A stretch of 64,000 nt of DNA from Prevotella bivia DSM 20514. GTDB lineage: Bacteria; Bacteroidota; Bacteroidia; Bacteroidales; Bacteroidaceae. The stretch lies in contig NZ_JH660660.1 in NCBI RefSeq assembly GCF_000262545.1, positions 520,975 to 584,974 on the forward strand. The letters are read 5' to 3'. Positions within the stretch are counted from its first letter, which is position 1. Every line of letters begins with the position of its first letter. The position numbers and the translations under genes were made by a program. Below the pieces are notes generated by a model. The model saw only the letters and a program-made list of their open reading frames with translations. It made no database searches and had not been told where the DNA came from. This document shows positions 45,557-54,821 of the stretch, piece after piece.

Positions 45557-48500
45557 TTGGAAGCAATAGAGCTATATAAAAAGGTGTTGGAAGTAATGCA
45601 GGTGGAGCCTCAACTGCAAAACAAACTGCTACACGAAACACTCGTCTTGGTGTGCCATGAAGGACTGAAAGATACGCATCACAGCTTTGGAAACCTATCT
45701 TCACAAGTGGAAGCATTATGTCGCAATCATCATATCGCGGCTAAAGACACCCTTGCTATACAACGAATGCGGAGACATAGCAACACGTTGGCACCTATTC
45801 TTCCCGATGACTTAGTATATGATTGTCGTGCGCTTGCACTCTTTATTTCCTACGTTTTCCACCAAGATATACCTTCGTTTCTTGTAGGAAAGATACCAAA
45901 CACACAGCAAGCTACTACTGCTTTGCCCCTTGCCAACTATAAATATATTCGCTGTAGTGTGCGTTCGTGGGACGATAAACTTATATATGTTCTAGTACAT
46001 AATCAGGAATCGGAGGAAGAACTCTTAGCCATTGATTATAGGAATACGCCCGATTATATAGATTTCGCCTACCTTACCACGCTGCTTCGGGAAGGTATGC
46101 AGCTCAATTTGCTAGACTGTGAGGTAAAGGGAAAGAAGATTTTACCCCGTATCATCGTGGTAGAGCCTGACTATCTCCTAGATATTTCCACCATAGCCAA
46201 CTGCTTTGAATACTTTGGACATCACCCACTGCTCTACACGATGAACCGTTTGAAGGCAAAACCCTGTAACAAATACACCATTTTAGGTAACTTTGCGGGC
46301 GCAGCTTTGGACGATATTATCAACAAATCTGACTTTGATATTGCAGACACTTTTCGTGCAAACTTTCGCGATAAAGCCCTAGACTTTGCGACAGCAGCCG
46401 ATTTTAATGGTGCTGAATTTAAGCAAAACGCAGAGCAACAGGTAAAGAACATACAACAAATAGTGGAGGATCTCTTCGCCCATTTCGATAGAGAGAAAGC
46501 TATTCTCGAACCTTCTTTTGTCTGTGAGCAGCTCGGTGTGCAAGGACGTGTTGACCTAATGACCACAGATATGCAGCTGTTAGTGGAGCAAAAATCGGGT
46601 AAAAATACTTACATAGAACGCAAAGGAATGCGTAATAAGTATGGATCTATCCACATAGAAAAACACTATGTGCAGGTATTACTTTACTTTGGCATTCTGC
46701 AATACAACTTTAAGTTGAACCCACGTAAGACCAATATCCATTTGCTCTATTCAAAATATCCTCTACCCGACGGATTAATAGAGATTGAACCTTTGCAAAA
46801 ACTCATCTTTGAAGCTATCAAATATCGCAATCAAGTGGTAGCCACAGAGTTTTGGATAGCAAAGAATGGATTTGCAAAACTTCTACCACTGTTTACTCCC
46901 GAGACACTGAATGTGGAGAAGATGGCTAATCGTTTCTATTATGAATACAAACTACCAGAGCTTACTAACACGCTTGCCCCACTCCACAAACTTACACCTT
47001 TAGAGCGTGCCTACTTTACAAATATGGCTACCTTTGTTATTCGCGAGCAAGTAATAAGTAAAGTAGGTTTACAAGAAGGGATAGGAAATAGCACGGCCGA
47101 CTTATGGAATATGCCTCTTGCTAGCAAGAAAGATACGGGTAATATCTATACAGAGCTGAAGATAAAACGCAAAGAAAGGAGCGGTATCTTTAATGGTTAC
47201 GACACCATTACATTGGAAATTCCCACCCAAGCAGAAGATTTCCTCCCTAACTTTCGCCGTGGCGACATGGTTTTTCTTTATGCTTACCGCCGTGGAAACG
47301 AACCAGATGTGCGGCAAAGCATCCTTTTTAAGGGCGTGTTGACCGATATTCACACCGATGAAATTACCATTCACCTCAACGATGGACAACAGAACAAGGA
47401 TATAATCAGTGGCGATTTCTTTGCTATTGAGCATGCTTCAAGCGATATTATGGGTACTACAGCCCTTCATTCGTTGTACTCTTTCATAACATCTAGCGAG
47501 AGAAGGAAAGCACTTTTGCTAGGACAATGCGAGCCATTGGCTGACCTTACAAAGCAACTCACTCGCTCCTACCACCCCACTTACGATGAGATCGTACTAA
47601 AAGCCAAACAAGCCAACGACTATTTTCTCCTCATTGGACCTCCGGGAACAGGCAAAACATCTATGGCTTTGCAGTTTTTGGTGCGAGAAACTTTGGCGGA
47701 AAAGGAGGATAGCAATATCCTTTTGCTATCTTATACCAATCGTGCGGTGGACGAAATCTGCGGTATGCTTTCAGAAAACGATATTGATTATATCCGCATT
47801 GGTAACGAATTTAGCTGTAATCCACAATTTAAAAACCATTTATTAGCGGCTAAGATTGCACAAAATCCACAACTCGAAACTATAAAAAATACGATTATCA
47901 ATAGTCGTATCATGGTTTGTACCACTTCGACCCTTGCTTCTCACACCAATATTTTCAACCTTAAAAGCTTCGATCTAGCCATTGTTGACGAGGCAAGTCA
48001 GATCCTTGAACCTAACATTATTGGGATTTTATCGGAGCAAAGGCACATCAATAATTCTCAACGCTCAACGCTCAACTCTCAATTTTCAACTTCTGCAATT
48101 AAGAAATTTATCCTCATTGGCGACCATAAACAGCTTCCTGCTGTGGTGCAACAACCCGAGCAAGATGCAAGGGTAAACAACCCCCTACTACAAGAAATAG
48201 GGCTTTACTCTTGTGCAAATTCCCTCTTTGAACGCCTCATATTGACAGAACGAAAGGCTGGACGGCAACAGTTTATTGGCACATTGCGCAAGCAAGGGCG
48301 TATGCATCCAGAGATAGCAAGTTTCCCTAACCGTATGTTCTATGCCCAAGAGCAACTAGAATGTGTACCATTGGCACATCAAAAAGAAGAAAAATTACCA
48401 TATTATGAGCCTAGCCGTGATGCTAAAGACACCTTTATCAAGGCTCATCGCATGATTTTCATACCTTCAAAATATTGTAAACAGCCCAATTATTCAGATA

Positions 48501-48952
48501 AAACGAATATAGAGGAAGCACGCATTGTGGCAGATGTTTTAGAGCGAATTTACCACCAAACAAAAGCCAACTTTGATGCCGAAAAGACAGTTGGAGTAAT
48601 TGTTCCCTACCGAAACCAGATTGCAATGATACGCAAGGAGCTAGAAAAGCTGAATATTCCCGCATTAGAAGCTATTAGTATCGACACTGTAGAACGATAC
48701 CAAGGTAGTCAGCGCGATGTAATTATCTACTCTTTCACCATTCAAAACGCCTATCAACTAGAGTTTCTCACAGCCAATTCGTTTGTAGAAAACGATCAAC
48801 ACATTATTGATAGAAAATTGAATGTAGCCATTACGCGTGCTCGCAAGCAAATGATTTTAACAGGAAACGAAGCTATATTAAAACAAAACCCACTCTTTGC
48901 TTCACTCATTGAGGACATAAAGCAACAGAATGGGTATATAATAGATGAATAA
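45557..48952 (+). CDS. Dna2-like nuclease/superfamily 1 helicase
   Basis: A 1131-residue protein. The middle of the N-terminal half has a PD-(D/E)xK nuclease core, VQGRVDLM followed by LLVEQKSGK (about 325-350), as in Cas4/RecB-like nucleases. The C-terminal part is a superfamily 1B helicase: GPPGTGKT (about 694-701), VDEAS (about 810), IGDHKQLPAVVQQ (about 853), LRKQGRMHPEIA, PYRNQIAMI, VERYQGSQRDV and NVAITRARKQ (about 1088). It starts with TTG at 45557, 10 nt behind a strong AGGAGG, unusual in this phylum and a reason to accept the TTG. It follows the hydrolase gene after 3 nt, so both are made together. A segment of about 16 residues (about 831-846) is encoded by an invading heptamer repeat. 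Repair or defence role inferred. Confidence 0.88.
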   Translation: MEAIELYKKVLEVMQVEPQLQNKLLHETLVLVCHEGLKDTHHSFGNLSSQVEALCRNHHIAAKDTLAIQRMRRHSNTLAPILPDDLVYDCRALALFISYVFHQDIPSFLVGKIPNTQQATTALPLANYKYIRCSVRSWDDKLIYVLVHNQESEEELLAIDYRNTPDYIDFAYLTTLLREGMQLNLLDCEVKGKKILPRIIVVEPDYLLDISTIANCFEYFGHHPLLYTMNRLKAKPCNKYTILGNFAGAALDDIINKSDFDIADTFRANFRDKALDFATAADFNGAEFKQNAEQQVKNIQQIVEDLFAHFDREKAILEPSFVCEQLGVQGRVDLMTTDMQLLVEQKSGKNTYIERKGMRNKYGSIHIEKHYVQVLLYFGILQYNFKLNPRKTNIHLLYSKYPLPDGLIEIEPLQKLIFEAIKYRNQVVATEFWIAKNGFAKLLPLFTPETLNVEKMANRFYYEYKLPELTNTLAPLHKLTPLERAYFTNMATFVIREQVISKVGLQEGIGNSTADLWNMPLASKKDTGNIYTELKIKRKERSGIFNGYDTITLEIPTQAEDFLPNFRRGDMVFLYAYRRGNEPDVRQSILFKGVLTDIHTDEITIHLNDGQQNKDIISGDFFAIEHASSDIMGTTALHSLYSFITSSERRKALLLGQCEPLADLTKQLTRSYHPTYDEIVLKAKQANDYFLLIGPPGTGKTSMALQFLVRETLAEKEDSNILLLSYTNRAVDEICGMLSENDIDYIRIGNEFSCNPQFKNHLLAAKIAQNPQLETIKNTIINSRIMVCTTSTLASHTNIFNLKSFDLAIVDEASQILEPNIIGILSEQRHINNSQRSTLNSQFSTSAIKKFILIGDHKQLPAVVQQPEQDARVNNPLLQEIGLYSCANSLFERLILTERKAGRQQFIGTLRKQGRMHPEIASFPNRMFYAQEQLECVPLAHQKEEKLPYYEPSRDAKDTFIKAHRMIFIPSKYCKQPNYSDKTNIEEARIVADVLERIYHQTKANFDAEKTVGVIVPYRNQIAMIRKELEKLNIPALEAISIDTVERYQGSQRDVIIYSFTIQNAYQLEFLTANSFVENDQHIIDRKLNVAITRARKQMILTGNEAILKQNPLFASLIEDIKQQNGYIIDE
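48058..48092 (+). repeat. Heptamer repeat inside the helicase gene
   Basis: Five units: TCAACGC, TCAACGC, TCAACTC, TCAATTT, TCAACTT. They are the reverse complement of the intergenic GTTGAGA-type arrays. The encoded segment is SQRSTLNSQFST, placed between helicase motifs II and III. Confidence 0.85.
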
Positions 48953-48958
48953 AAAAAG

Positions 48959-49993
48959 CTACATCATCATAGGTACTAGATACTTAGCAAGCCCATAGCC
49001 GCCCACTATCAACCACACATAAATAATGGCAGCAAGAAGGAAAGGTTTGAAGCCAGCCTTCTTAAACTTATCAATGCTTGTCTCTGCACCCAGTGCCGTC
49101 ATAGCCATTGTAAGCAAAAAGGTATCAAGGGTATTGATAAAATCGACTACTGCTGCTGGCAAAAGGTTGAGCGAGTTGAAACCAATTACCACTAAGAATA
49201 TGATAGCAAACCAAGGAATGGTGATCTTATGCTTCTCGCCATTCTCACTATTCTTTGACGCACTACGCGCAACAAAGAAAGCAATGACCAACAAAACAGG
49301 TACCAACATCATCACACGGATCATCTTTACAATAATAGCAGGATCGCTAATAGCTGCTCCCATAGCATTACCAGCACCCACCACATGGGCTACTTCATGT
49401 ACGGTAGCACCTGTAAAAATGCCCATCTGATCGGCTGGCAACGTGAAGATACCTGCACGATAAAGAATAGGATAAAGAAACATTGACAACGTACCAAAAA
49501 TCACTACTGTTGCCACTGCTACTGCTGTCTTATAAGGCTTTGGACGAATAGCACCGTCAACACCCATCACTGCTGCTGCACCACAAATAGCACTACCACA
49601 AGCAGTAAGCAAGGCTATACTACGATCCATCTTCAAAATCTTACCAATAAGAATACCAAGACAAATTGTTCCTACTACGATGATGGCATCAACAACAATA
49701 GCAGGTAGTCCCACTTCTAACACCTGCTGAAAAGAAAGTTTAAAACCATAAAGTATAATACCTAGCCTAAGAATGCGTTTAGAGCAGAAAGCTATACCAG
49801 GTATCCACGCACTTGGAAGATGATTACGCAAGCTATTAGCATAAATCATACCTAAAATAATACCTACTACAAGTGGACTAAAAGAAAGGGCTTTCACCCA
49901 ATTCATATCTCCAATGTAAAAAGCAGCGCAAGAAAAGAGCGCCATTAGCAGTACACCATGTAGCATACTGCCACGTTGTTCTGAAAGTTTCAT
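48959..49993 (-). CDS. yeiH: YeiH/UPF0324 family putative sulfate exporter
   Basis: A 344-residue integral membrane protein with about ten helices. Family hallmarks are LRLGIILYGFKLSFQQV, LLTACGSAICGAAAVMGV, FTGATVHEVAHVVGAGNAMG and the C-terminal ALGAETSIDKFKKAGFKPFL. The family is annotated as a sulfate or sulfur-compound exporter, but this is weakly supported. It lies downstream of a LysR gene in the same direction, the likely regulator. Confidence 0.88.
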   Translation of the reverse strand: MKLSEQRGSMLHGVLLMALFSCAAFYIGDMNWVKALSFSPLVVGIILGMIYANSLRNHLPSAWIPGIAFCSKRILRLGIILYGFKLSFQQVLEVGLPAIVVDAIIVVGTICLGILIGKILKMDRSIALLTACGSAICGAAAVMGVDGAIRPKPYKTAVAVATVVIFGTLSMFLYPILYRAGIFTLPADQMGIFTGATVHEVAHVVGAGNAMGAAISDPAIIVKMIRVMMLVPVLLVIAFFVARSASKNSENGEKHKITIPWFAIIFLVVIGFNSLNLLPAAVVDFINTLDTFLLTMAMTALGAETSIDKFKKAGFKPFLLAAIIYVWLIVGGYGLAKYLVPMMM

Positions 49994-50073
49994 TTTTTCT
50001 TCTTTATATTTATTTTTTATGAGTGCATAAAATATTGTGTAAAGTAATCTTGCTTAAATATTGCGAAGCGCAG

Positions 50074-50094
50074 CTTATCTTTGGCAAAGATAAG
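50074..50094. promoter_or_regulatory. Palindrome with back-to-back -7 boxes upstream of yeiH
   Basis: Two perfect 10-nt arms CTTATCTTTG and CAAAGATAAG around a central G. Each arm contains TATCTTTG, so a -7 box faces each way. It lies about 85 nt upstream of the yeiH start and resembles the end of the 66-nt repeats at 51095-51246. Confidence 0.6.
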
Positions 50095-50126
50095 AAGAAA
50101 ACTCTAATCTTGTATATACATAATAA

Positions 50127-51020
50127 CTATGACTTATAACCTGAAGTTATAAACCTTTTAAACATCTCGTATGGCTCCATAGCTTCTCCACGTTTCTCTA
50201 CAAAGGCAAAAGTGCGTTCTAGCTTTAGATCTTCAATATCAACAACTCTAAAAACATCACCAAATATTTCCTTGTTTACCGAACGGATACTCACAATACC
50301 CATACAATCAGAATGTTCTACATAGTGTTTTATGCCTTCAGTGGAACCAAGATTGATTTCTATGTTTAGGTCTGACAAACGTATATTACCTTTTTCTAAA
50401 GCTTGTTGCATAATATCAAGCGATCCGGATCCAAACTCGCGTAACACGATAGGCACCTGCTTTAGTTCTTCTAAAGAGATTGTTTCTAGCTCGCTATATC
50501 TACCCGTTTTACTAACAATAGCAACAAGTTCATCGTCCATAAATGGGGTATATTTCAATTGTGGTTGATGAAAATATCCTTCCACCATCCCTAGATCAAT
50601 GCGTCCACTAATAAGAGCAGCCTCCACTTCACGTGAATTTCCACTCAACAGCGATATTCGAACATCAGGAAAACGCTTGCGGAAAGCTGCTATCTGTTCA
50701 GGAAGAACATATTGAGCTATAGTGGTGCTAGCACCGATACGAAGTTCGCCAGTAGTCTGTTGGCGCAAGGCATTCATTTCAACATCAAGTCTTTGATAAT
50801 CTTTCAGTATCTTATTGGCATGAGTTAGCAACTTTTCTCCAGCCGTAGTGAGCTGGATATGCGTACCCATTCTATCGAAAAGACGCACGTTATACTCTTT
50901 TTCTAACTCTTGAATATGCTTACTAATGGCAGGCTGACTGATAAACAACTCTTGCGAAGCCTTTGTAAAACTTCGATTGATTGCTACACTGCGAAACACT
51001 TTGAGGCGAATATCTATCAT
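50127..51020 (-). CDS. LysR-family transcription regulator
   Basis: A 297-residue regulator: winged HTH at the N-terminus (IRLKVFRSVAINRSFTKASQELFISQPAISKHIQELE) and a periplasmic-binding-like effector domain. The start at 51020 (MIDIRLKVF) is chosen because the 35 residues before it in the open frame run into the repeats and have no family match. It is similar to CysB/YeiE-type activators and probably controls yeiH in answer to a small sulfur metabolite, by inference from position. Confidence 0.9.
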   Translation of the reverse strand: MIDIRLKVFRSVAINRSFTKASQELFISQPAISKHIQELEKEYNVRLFDRMGTHIQLTTAGEKLLTHANKILKDYQRLDVEMNALRQQTTGELRIGASTTIAQYVLPEQIAAFRKRFPDVRISLLSGNSREVEAALISGRIDLGMVEGYFHQPQLKYTPFMDDELVAIVSKTGRYSELETISLEELKQVPIVLREFGSGSLDIMQQALEKGNIRLSDLNIEINLGSTEGIKHYVEHSDCMGIVSIRSVNKEIFGDVFRVVDIEDLKLERTFAFVEKRGEAMEPYEMFKRFITSGYKS

Positions 51021-51094
51021 GTCAAAATTAATAATGCTTAGTTTTAAAAAACATTTGAACGAATCTTGTAAGAGTCGTCCAAGGACAGTTTTTA

Positions 51095-51246
51095 TGCAAA
51101 GGTAGTGCAAACGAACGCAATACAAGCTTGCTTGAATATTGCAGAGTGCAGCCTACCTTATGCAAAGGTAGTGCAAACGAGAGCAATACAAGCTTGCTTG
51201 AATATTGCCGAGTGCAGCCTACGTTATGCAAAGATAAGAAGAAATA
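51095..51246 (-). repeat. 66-nt tandem repeat carrying promoter boxes
   Basis: Two full units (51095-51160, 51161-51226) with few differences and a partial third (51227-51246). Each unit starts with TGCAAAGGTA or TGCAAAGATA, which on the minus strand is a TACCTTTG/TATCTTTG -7 box facing the LysR gene (51097-51104, 51163-51170, 51229-51236). Inside each unit lies an imperfect palindrome around AAGCTTGCTT. A single diverged copy precedes yeiH (about 50041-50095). Confidence 0.8.
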
Positions 51247-51291
51247 ACTAAATGAAAATATTCAACACGAAAATAATTCATAACCTATTAC

Positions 51292-51377
51292 GTTGCAAAA
51301 GGTCATGTTTTACGGTGCAAAAGATGACCTTTTGGTGAGTAAAACATGACCTTTTGCAACGCAAAAGATGACCTTTT
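51292..51377. repeat. Nested inverted/direct repeat
   Basis: Perfect 22-nt arms at 51292-51313 and 51339-51360 enclose 25 nt. The enclosed part contains GCAAAAGATGACCTTTT, which is repeated directly after the right arm (51361-51377). All parts share the AAAAGGTCAT theme. The remaining sequence to 51711 is gene-free; an open frame at 51444-51680 has no supporting feature. Confidence 0.8.
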
Positions 51378-51711
51378 AAAATAGAGGTTGTAAACGGCTG
51401 ATTAACAAACAATTGCAAACCCAACATTTTAACGATTACGATTTTAGCAGAGAGGAAATATCTTTACACAAAAGATTGCTACAGAACATATTGACAACAA
51501 GTTGTCTAGCAAGGATTGCTTACTGACTATTAAAAGAATATTCGTGCATCGGGCGTATAGCAAAATTCCCCCTATCTTCACCTTAGCCGAGTATGAATAT
51601 TCACAAAAAACATAAGTAAATCGGCAAAGCAATGCCCAAAATATTCCACTTAATGAGACAAATATTAAAGCATTGTCCACTTTCTAAAGCCTTAAAAACG
51701 AATAATTTTCT

Positions 51712-51741
51712 TTGGTTTTTTACCTTTTTCGAGTATCTTTG
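51712..51741 (+). promoter_or_regulatory. Promoter of the 202-residue gene, nearly leaderless
   Basis: TTTG (51712-51715), 18 nt, TATCTTTG (51734-51741). The ATG at 51747 lies where transcription should begin. Confidence 0.7.
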
Positions 51742-51746
51742 TACCT

Positions 51747-52355
51747 ATGAATGCACAACAGGCAGATAAAATAAAATGGAGTGAAAACATCATCATTGCC
51801 GATGGTGATTATATAGATTATGTAGCGTTCGATCTCATTGTCAACTTCGAGCGCATGCTAAACCGCAAAATTCCCACAGCCAATTTTAGCCAATGGGCTG
51901 TAAACATTGCTTTAGACGGCAAACTAAAACCAGGCAATAACGAGACACAAGTGGTACTTTTGCACGATAAAGAGAAAGCTATGCTTGAAAACTTTACACC
52001 CTCATCATACGAAGCAGACCTTAACAACAAGGCTTTCAAGGATGAGTTTTTGGGCGAATTTCTAGTCAACTCTATCGTAACAGGTGAGGAAAATACTTCA
52101 AAAGAGGCGGTACTCTCCGATCTTTTACAAATGCTCACCACGCATGAAGAGGTGCATCGCATCATGATCATACCCAATGCAGAGGATACCGTTACTTACA
52201 ATGAAGTAAAGAAGATGCTCGAAAAGGTGGACGATGACGAGAAGCGCATTACCGTTTTTACCATGCAACCTATGGTTGGAGGCAACTTTAGACAAGAGAT
52301 ATTAGGATATTCGCTTATGAATGCAATGGGCATTAAGGCGGAAGAATTTAAATAA
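51747..52355 (+). CDS. Conserved hypothetical protein
   Basis: A 202-residue soluble protein without signal peptide or membrane segment: WSENIIIADGDYIDYVAFDL at the start, a mixed alpha/beta middle and a C-terminus with VTYNEVKKMLEKVDDDEKRITVFTMQPMVGGNFRQEIL. It resembles uncharacterised Bacteroidales proteins; I do not recognise a function. It lies 24 nt before the saccharopine-dehydrogenase-type gene in the same direction, so both probably share the leaderless-type promoter. Confidence 0.8.
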   Translation: MNAQQADKIKWSENIIIADGDYIDYVAFDLIVNFERMLNRKIPTANFSQWAVNIALDGKLKPGNNETQVVLLHDKEKAMLENFTPSSYEADLNNKAFKDEFLGEFLVNSIVTGEENTSKEAVLSDLLQMLTTHEEVHRIMIIPNAEDTVTYNEVKKMLEKVDDDEKRITVFTMQPMVGGNFRQEILGYSLMNAMGIKAEEFK

Positions 52356-52379
52356 AACAATAGAAAAATATAGATAAGA

Positions 52380-53642
52380 ATGAACAATCCAACTCAAATT
52401 GCTAACCCACGCATCCTCATGATAGGTGCTGGTGGTGTTGCTACAGTAGCAGCTTATAAGATCGTTCAGAATCTTGATGTGTTCGGTGAGTTTATGATTG
52501 CTAGCCGTCGTAAGGCAAAGTGTGATGAACTTGTGAATGCTATCCATGCTAAGGGATATAAAGCTGATATTAAAACTGCACAGGTCGATGCTGACGATGT
52601 AGAACAATTGAAGGCTCTCTTCTCTGAGTTTAAGCCTGACCTTGTCATCAATCTTGCACTTCCTTACCAAGATCTTACCATCATGGATGCTTGTTTGGCA
52701 TGCGGCTGCAACTATCTTGACACTGCCAACTATGAACCAAAGGATGAGGCTCACTTTGAATATAGCTGGCAATGGGCGTATAAAGAGAAGTTTGAGCAAG
52801 CTGGATTGACTGCAATTCTTGGTTGTGGCTTCGATCCCGGAGTATCTCAAGCATTCACAGCATACGCTGCTAAGCATTACTTTGATGAGATCCACTACTT
52901 AGATATTGTAGATTGTAATGCAGGTAATCATCACAAAGCATTCGCAACCAACTTCAATCCAGAGATCAATATTCGTGAGATCACACAGAAAGGCTTGTAC
53001 TATGAGAATGGCGAATGGGTAGAAACAGAGCCATTGGCTGTACATCAGGATATTACATATCCTAACATCGGACCTCGCGACTCTTACCTTATGCACCATG
53101 AGGAGCTAGAATCGCTCGTTAAAAATTTCCCTACTATCAAGCGTGCTCGCTTCTGGATGACTTTCGGTCAGCAGTATCTCACCTACCTAGATGTTATTCA
53201 GAACCTTGGTATGAGCCGTATTGACGAGATAGAATACGAGGCACCATTAGCCGATGGGTCAGGTAAGACGGAGAAAGTAAAGATCGTTCCATTGCAGTTC
53301 TTGAAGGCTGTACTCCCTAATCCACAAGATTTGGGTGAGAATTACGATGGTGAAACCTCTATTGGTTGCCGTATTCGTGGTATCAAAGATGGTAAGGAAA
53401 CTACCTATTATGTATATAACAACTGCAAACATCAAGATGCTTACAACGAGACAGGTATGCAGGGTGTAAGCTACACTACTGGCGTTCCTGCTATGATTGG
53501 TGCAATGATGTTTGTTAAAGGCTTATGGCGCAAACCAGGCGTTTGGAACCTTGAAGACTTCGATCCAGATCCATTTATGGAGCAACTCAACAAGCAAGGT
53601 TTGCCATGGCACGAAGAATTTGACAAGGATATTGAATTATAA
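52380..53642 (+). CDS. Saccharopine dehydrogenase family, carboxynorspermidine-dehydrogenase type
   Basis: A 420-residue NAD(P)-dependent enzyme: Rossmann motif ILMIGAGGVATVAAYK (about 11-26), SRRKAKCDEL, then ILGCGFDPGVSQAFTAYA (about 142-159) typical for the carboxynorspermidine/carboxyspermidine synthase branch, with GVSYTTGVPAMIGAMM near the end. In Bacteroidales this enzyme joins aspartate semialdehyde with a diamine in polyamine synthesis, with NspC for the next step. A lysine-pathway saccharopine reductase is less likely. Confidence 0.87.
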   Translation: MNNPTQIANPRILMIGAGGVATVAAYKIVQNLDVFGEFMIASRRKAKCDELVNAIHAKGYKADIKTAQVDADDVEQLKALFSEFKPDLVINLALPYQDLTIMDACLACGCNYLDTANYEPKDEAHFEYSWQWAYKEKFEQAGLTAILGCGFDPGVSQAFTAYAAKHYFDEIHYLDIVDCNAGNHHKAFATNFNPEINIREITQKGLYYENGEWVETEPLAVHQDITYPNIGPRDSYLMHHEELESLVKNFPTIKRARFWMTFGQQYLTYLDVIQNLGMSRIDEIEYEAPLADGSGKTEKVKIVPLQFLKAVLPNPQDLGENYDGETSIGCRIRGIKDGKETTYYVYNNCKHQDAYNETGMQGVSYTTGVPAMIGAMMFVKGLWRKPGVWNLEDFDPDPFMEQLNKQGLPWHEEFDKDIEL

Positions 53643-53716
53643 ATATTTAAAGAGTTAAGGATGTTAAAGCAAAGCGATAACTCCTCACAACTCCTCTAAC
53701 TCCTAATAAACAACAA

Positions 53717-54742
53717 ATGGCAAAAGAAGAAAAAGAAATATCAGCAGCAGAAGGCAAACTAAAGGCACTTCAAGCAGCAATGGCTAAGATAGAAAAAGAC
53801 TTCGGAAAGGGAGCAATCATGAAAATGGGCGATAAGGTCGCTGTTAAGATTGATGTAATCCCTACTGGAAGTTTGGGCTTAGATGTAGCCTTAGGTGTAG
53901 GTGGTTACCCACGCGGTCGTATTGTAGAGATATTTGGTCCCGAGAGTTCTGGTAAAACAACACTTGCACTTCATGCTATTGCAGAAACACAGAAGCAAAA
54001 TGGTGTTGCAGCCTTTATTGACGCTGAACATGCTTTCGACCCTACATACGCAGCCGCTTTGGGTGTAGATATTAACAATTTGTGGATTTCTCAACCAGAC
54101 AATGGAGAGCAAGCTTTACAGATTGCAGACCAGCTTATCAGCTCTTCTGCTGTCGACTTATTGGTAGTCGACTCTGTGGCAGCCCTCACTCCTAAGAAAG
54201 AAATAGAAGGTGAAATGGGCGATTCGGTAGTAGGACTACACGCACGTTTGATGAGTCAGGCTCTCCGCAAGCTCACTTCTACTATCGCTAAGACTAATAC
54301 TTGCTGCATCTTTATCAACCAGTTGCGCGAAAAGATTGGTGTTATGTTCGGTAGTCCTGAAACAACAACGGGTGGTAACGCCTTAAAGTTCTATGCTTCT
54401 GTTCGTGTGGATGTGCGTAAGAGTACACAGATAAAGGAAGGAGAAAAGATCCTAGGTAACCTCACTAAGGTGAAAGTGGTTAAGAATAAGGTAGCTCCCC
54501 CATTCCGTAAATGTGAGTTCGACATCATCTTTGGTCAAGGTATCTCTAAACTAGGCGAAATTATTGATCTTGGTGTAGAATACGATATTATCAAGAAGAG
54601 TGGCAGTTGGTTTAGCTATGGCGATACCAAGCTAGCACAAGGACGTGATGGTGTAAAGGCAATGTTAAAGGATAATCCTGAATTAACAGAAGAGTTAGAA
54701 GGACTTATCAAGGAAGCAATCGTAGAAAAGACTACCAAATAA
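53717..54742 (+). CDS. recA: Recombinase RecA
   Basis: A 341-residue RecA: Walker [10 protein letters not shown] (about 72-80), [22 protein letters not shown] with loop 1, [31 protein letters not shown] with loop 2, and [22 protein letters not shown]. The length is normal and the acidic C-terminus is short. It catalyses strand exchange in repair and triggers SOS-type responses. No SOS box can be defined here. It lies 74 nt after the previous gene and before a bidirectional terminator. Confidence 0.98.
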   Translation: MAKEEKEISAAEGKLKALQAAMAKIEKDFGKGAIMKMGDKVAVKIDVIPTGSLGLDVALGVGGYPRGRIVEIFGPESSGKTTLALHAIAETQKQNGVAAFIDAEHAFDPTYAAALGVDINNLWISQPDNGEQALQIADQLISSSAVDLLVVDSVAALTPKKEIEGEMGDSVVGLHARLMSQALRKLTSTIAKTNTCCIFINQLREKIGVMFGSPETTTGGNALKFYASVRVDVRKSTQIKEGEKILGNLTKVKVVKNKVAPPFRKCEFDIIFGQGISKLGEIIDLGVEYDIIKKSGSWFSYGDTKLAQGRDGVKAMLKDNPELTEELEGLIKEAIVEKTTK

Positions 54743-54755
54743 GAGCAAATAATAC

Positions 54756-54818
54756 AAATAGAGAGAGCTAGAAAGAAAGATAAATCTAAATAAAAATCCT
54801 TTCTAGCCCTCTCTATTT
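54756..54818. terminator. Bidirectional terminator recA/barrel gene
   Basis: AAATAGAGAGAGCTAGAAAG (54756-54775) pairs, with one mismatch, with 54799-54818, followed by TTATTT and preceded by A-rich sequence on the other side. Confidence 0.85.
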
Positions 54819-54821
54819 TAT

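Noticed and set aside
51444..51680. 78-codon minus-strand frame
   Set aside because: No promoter, no recognisable domain, irregular composition; it overlaps only intergenic sequence next to repeats.
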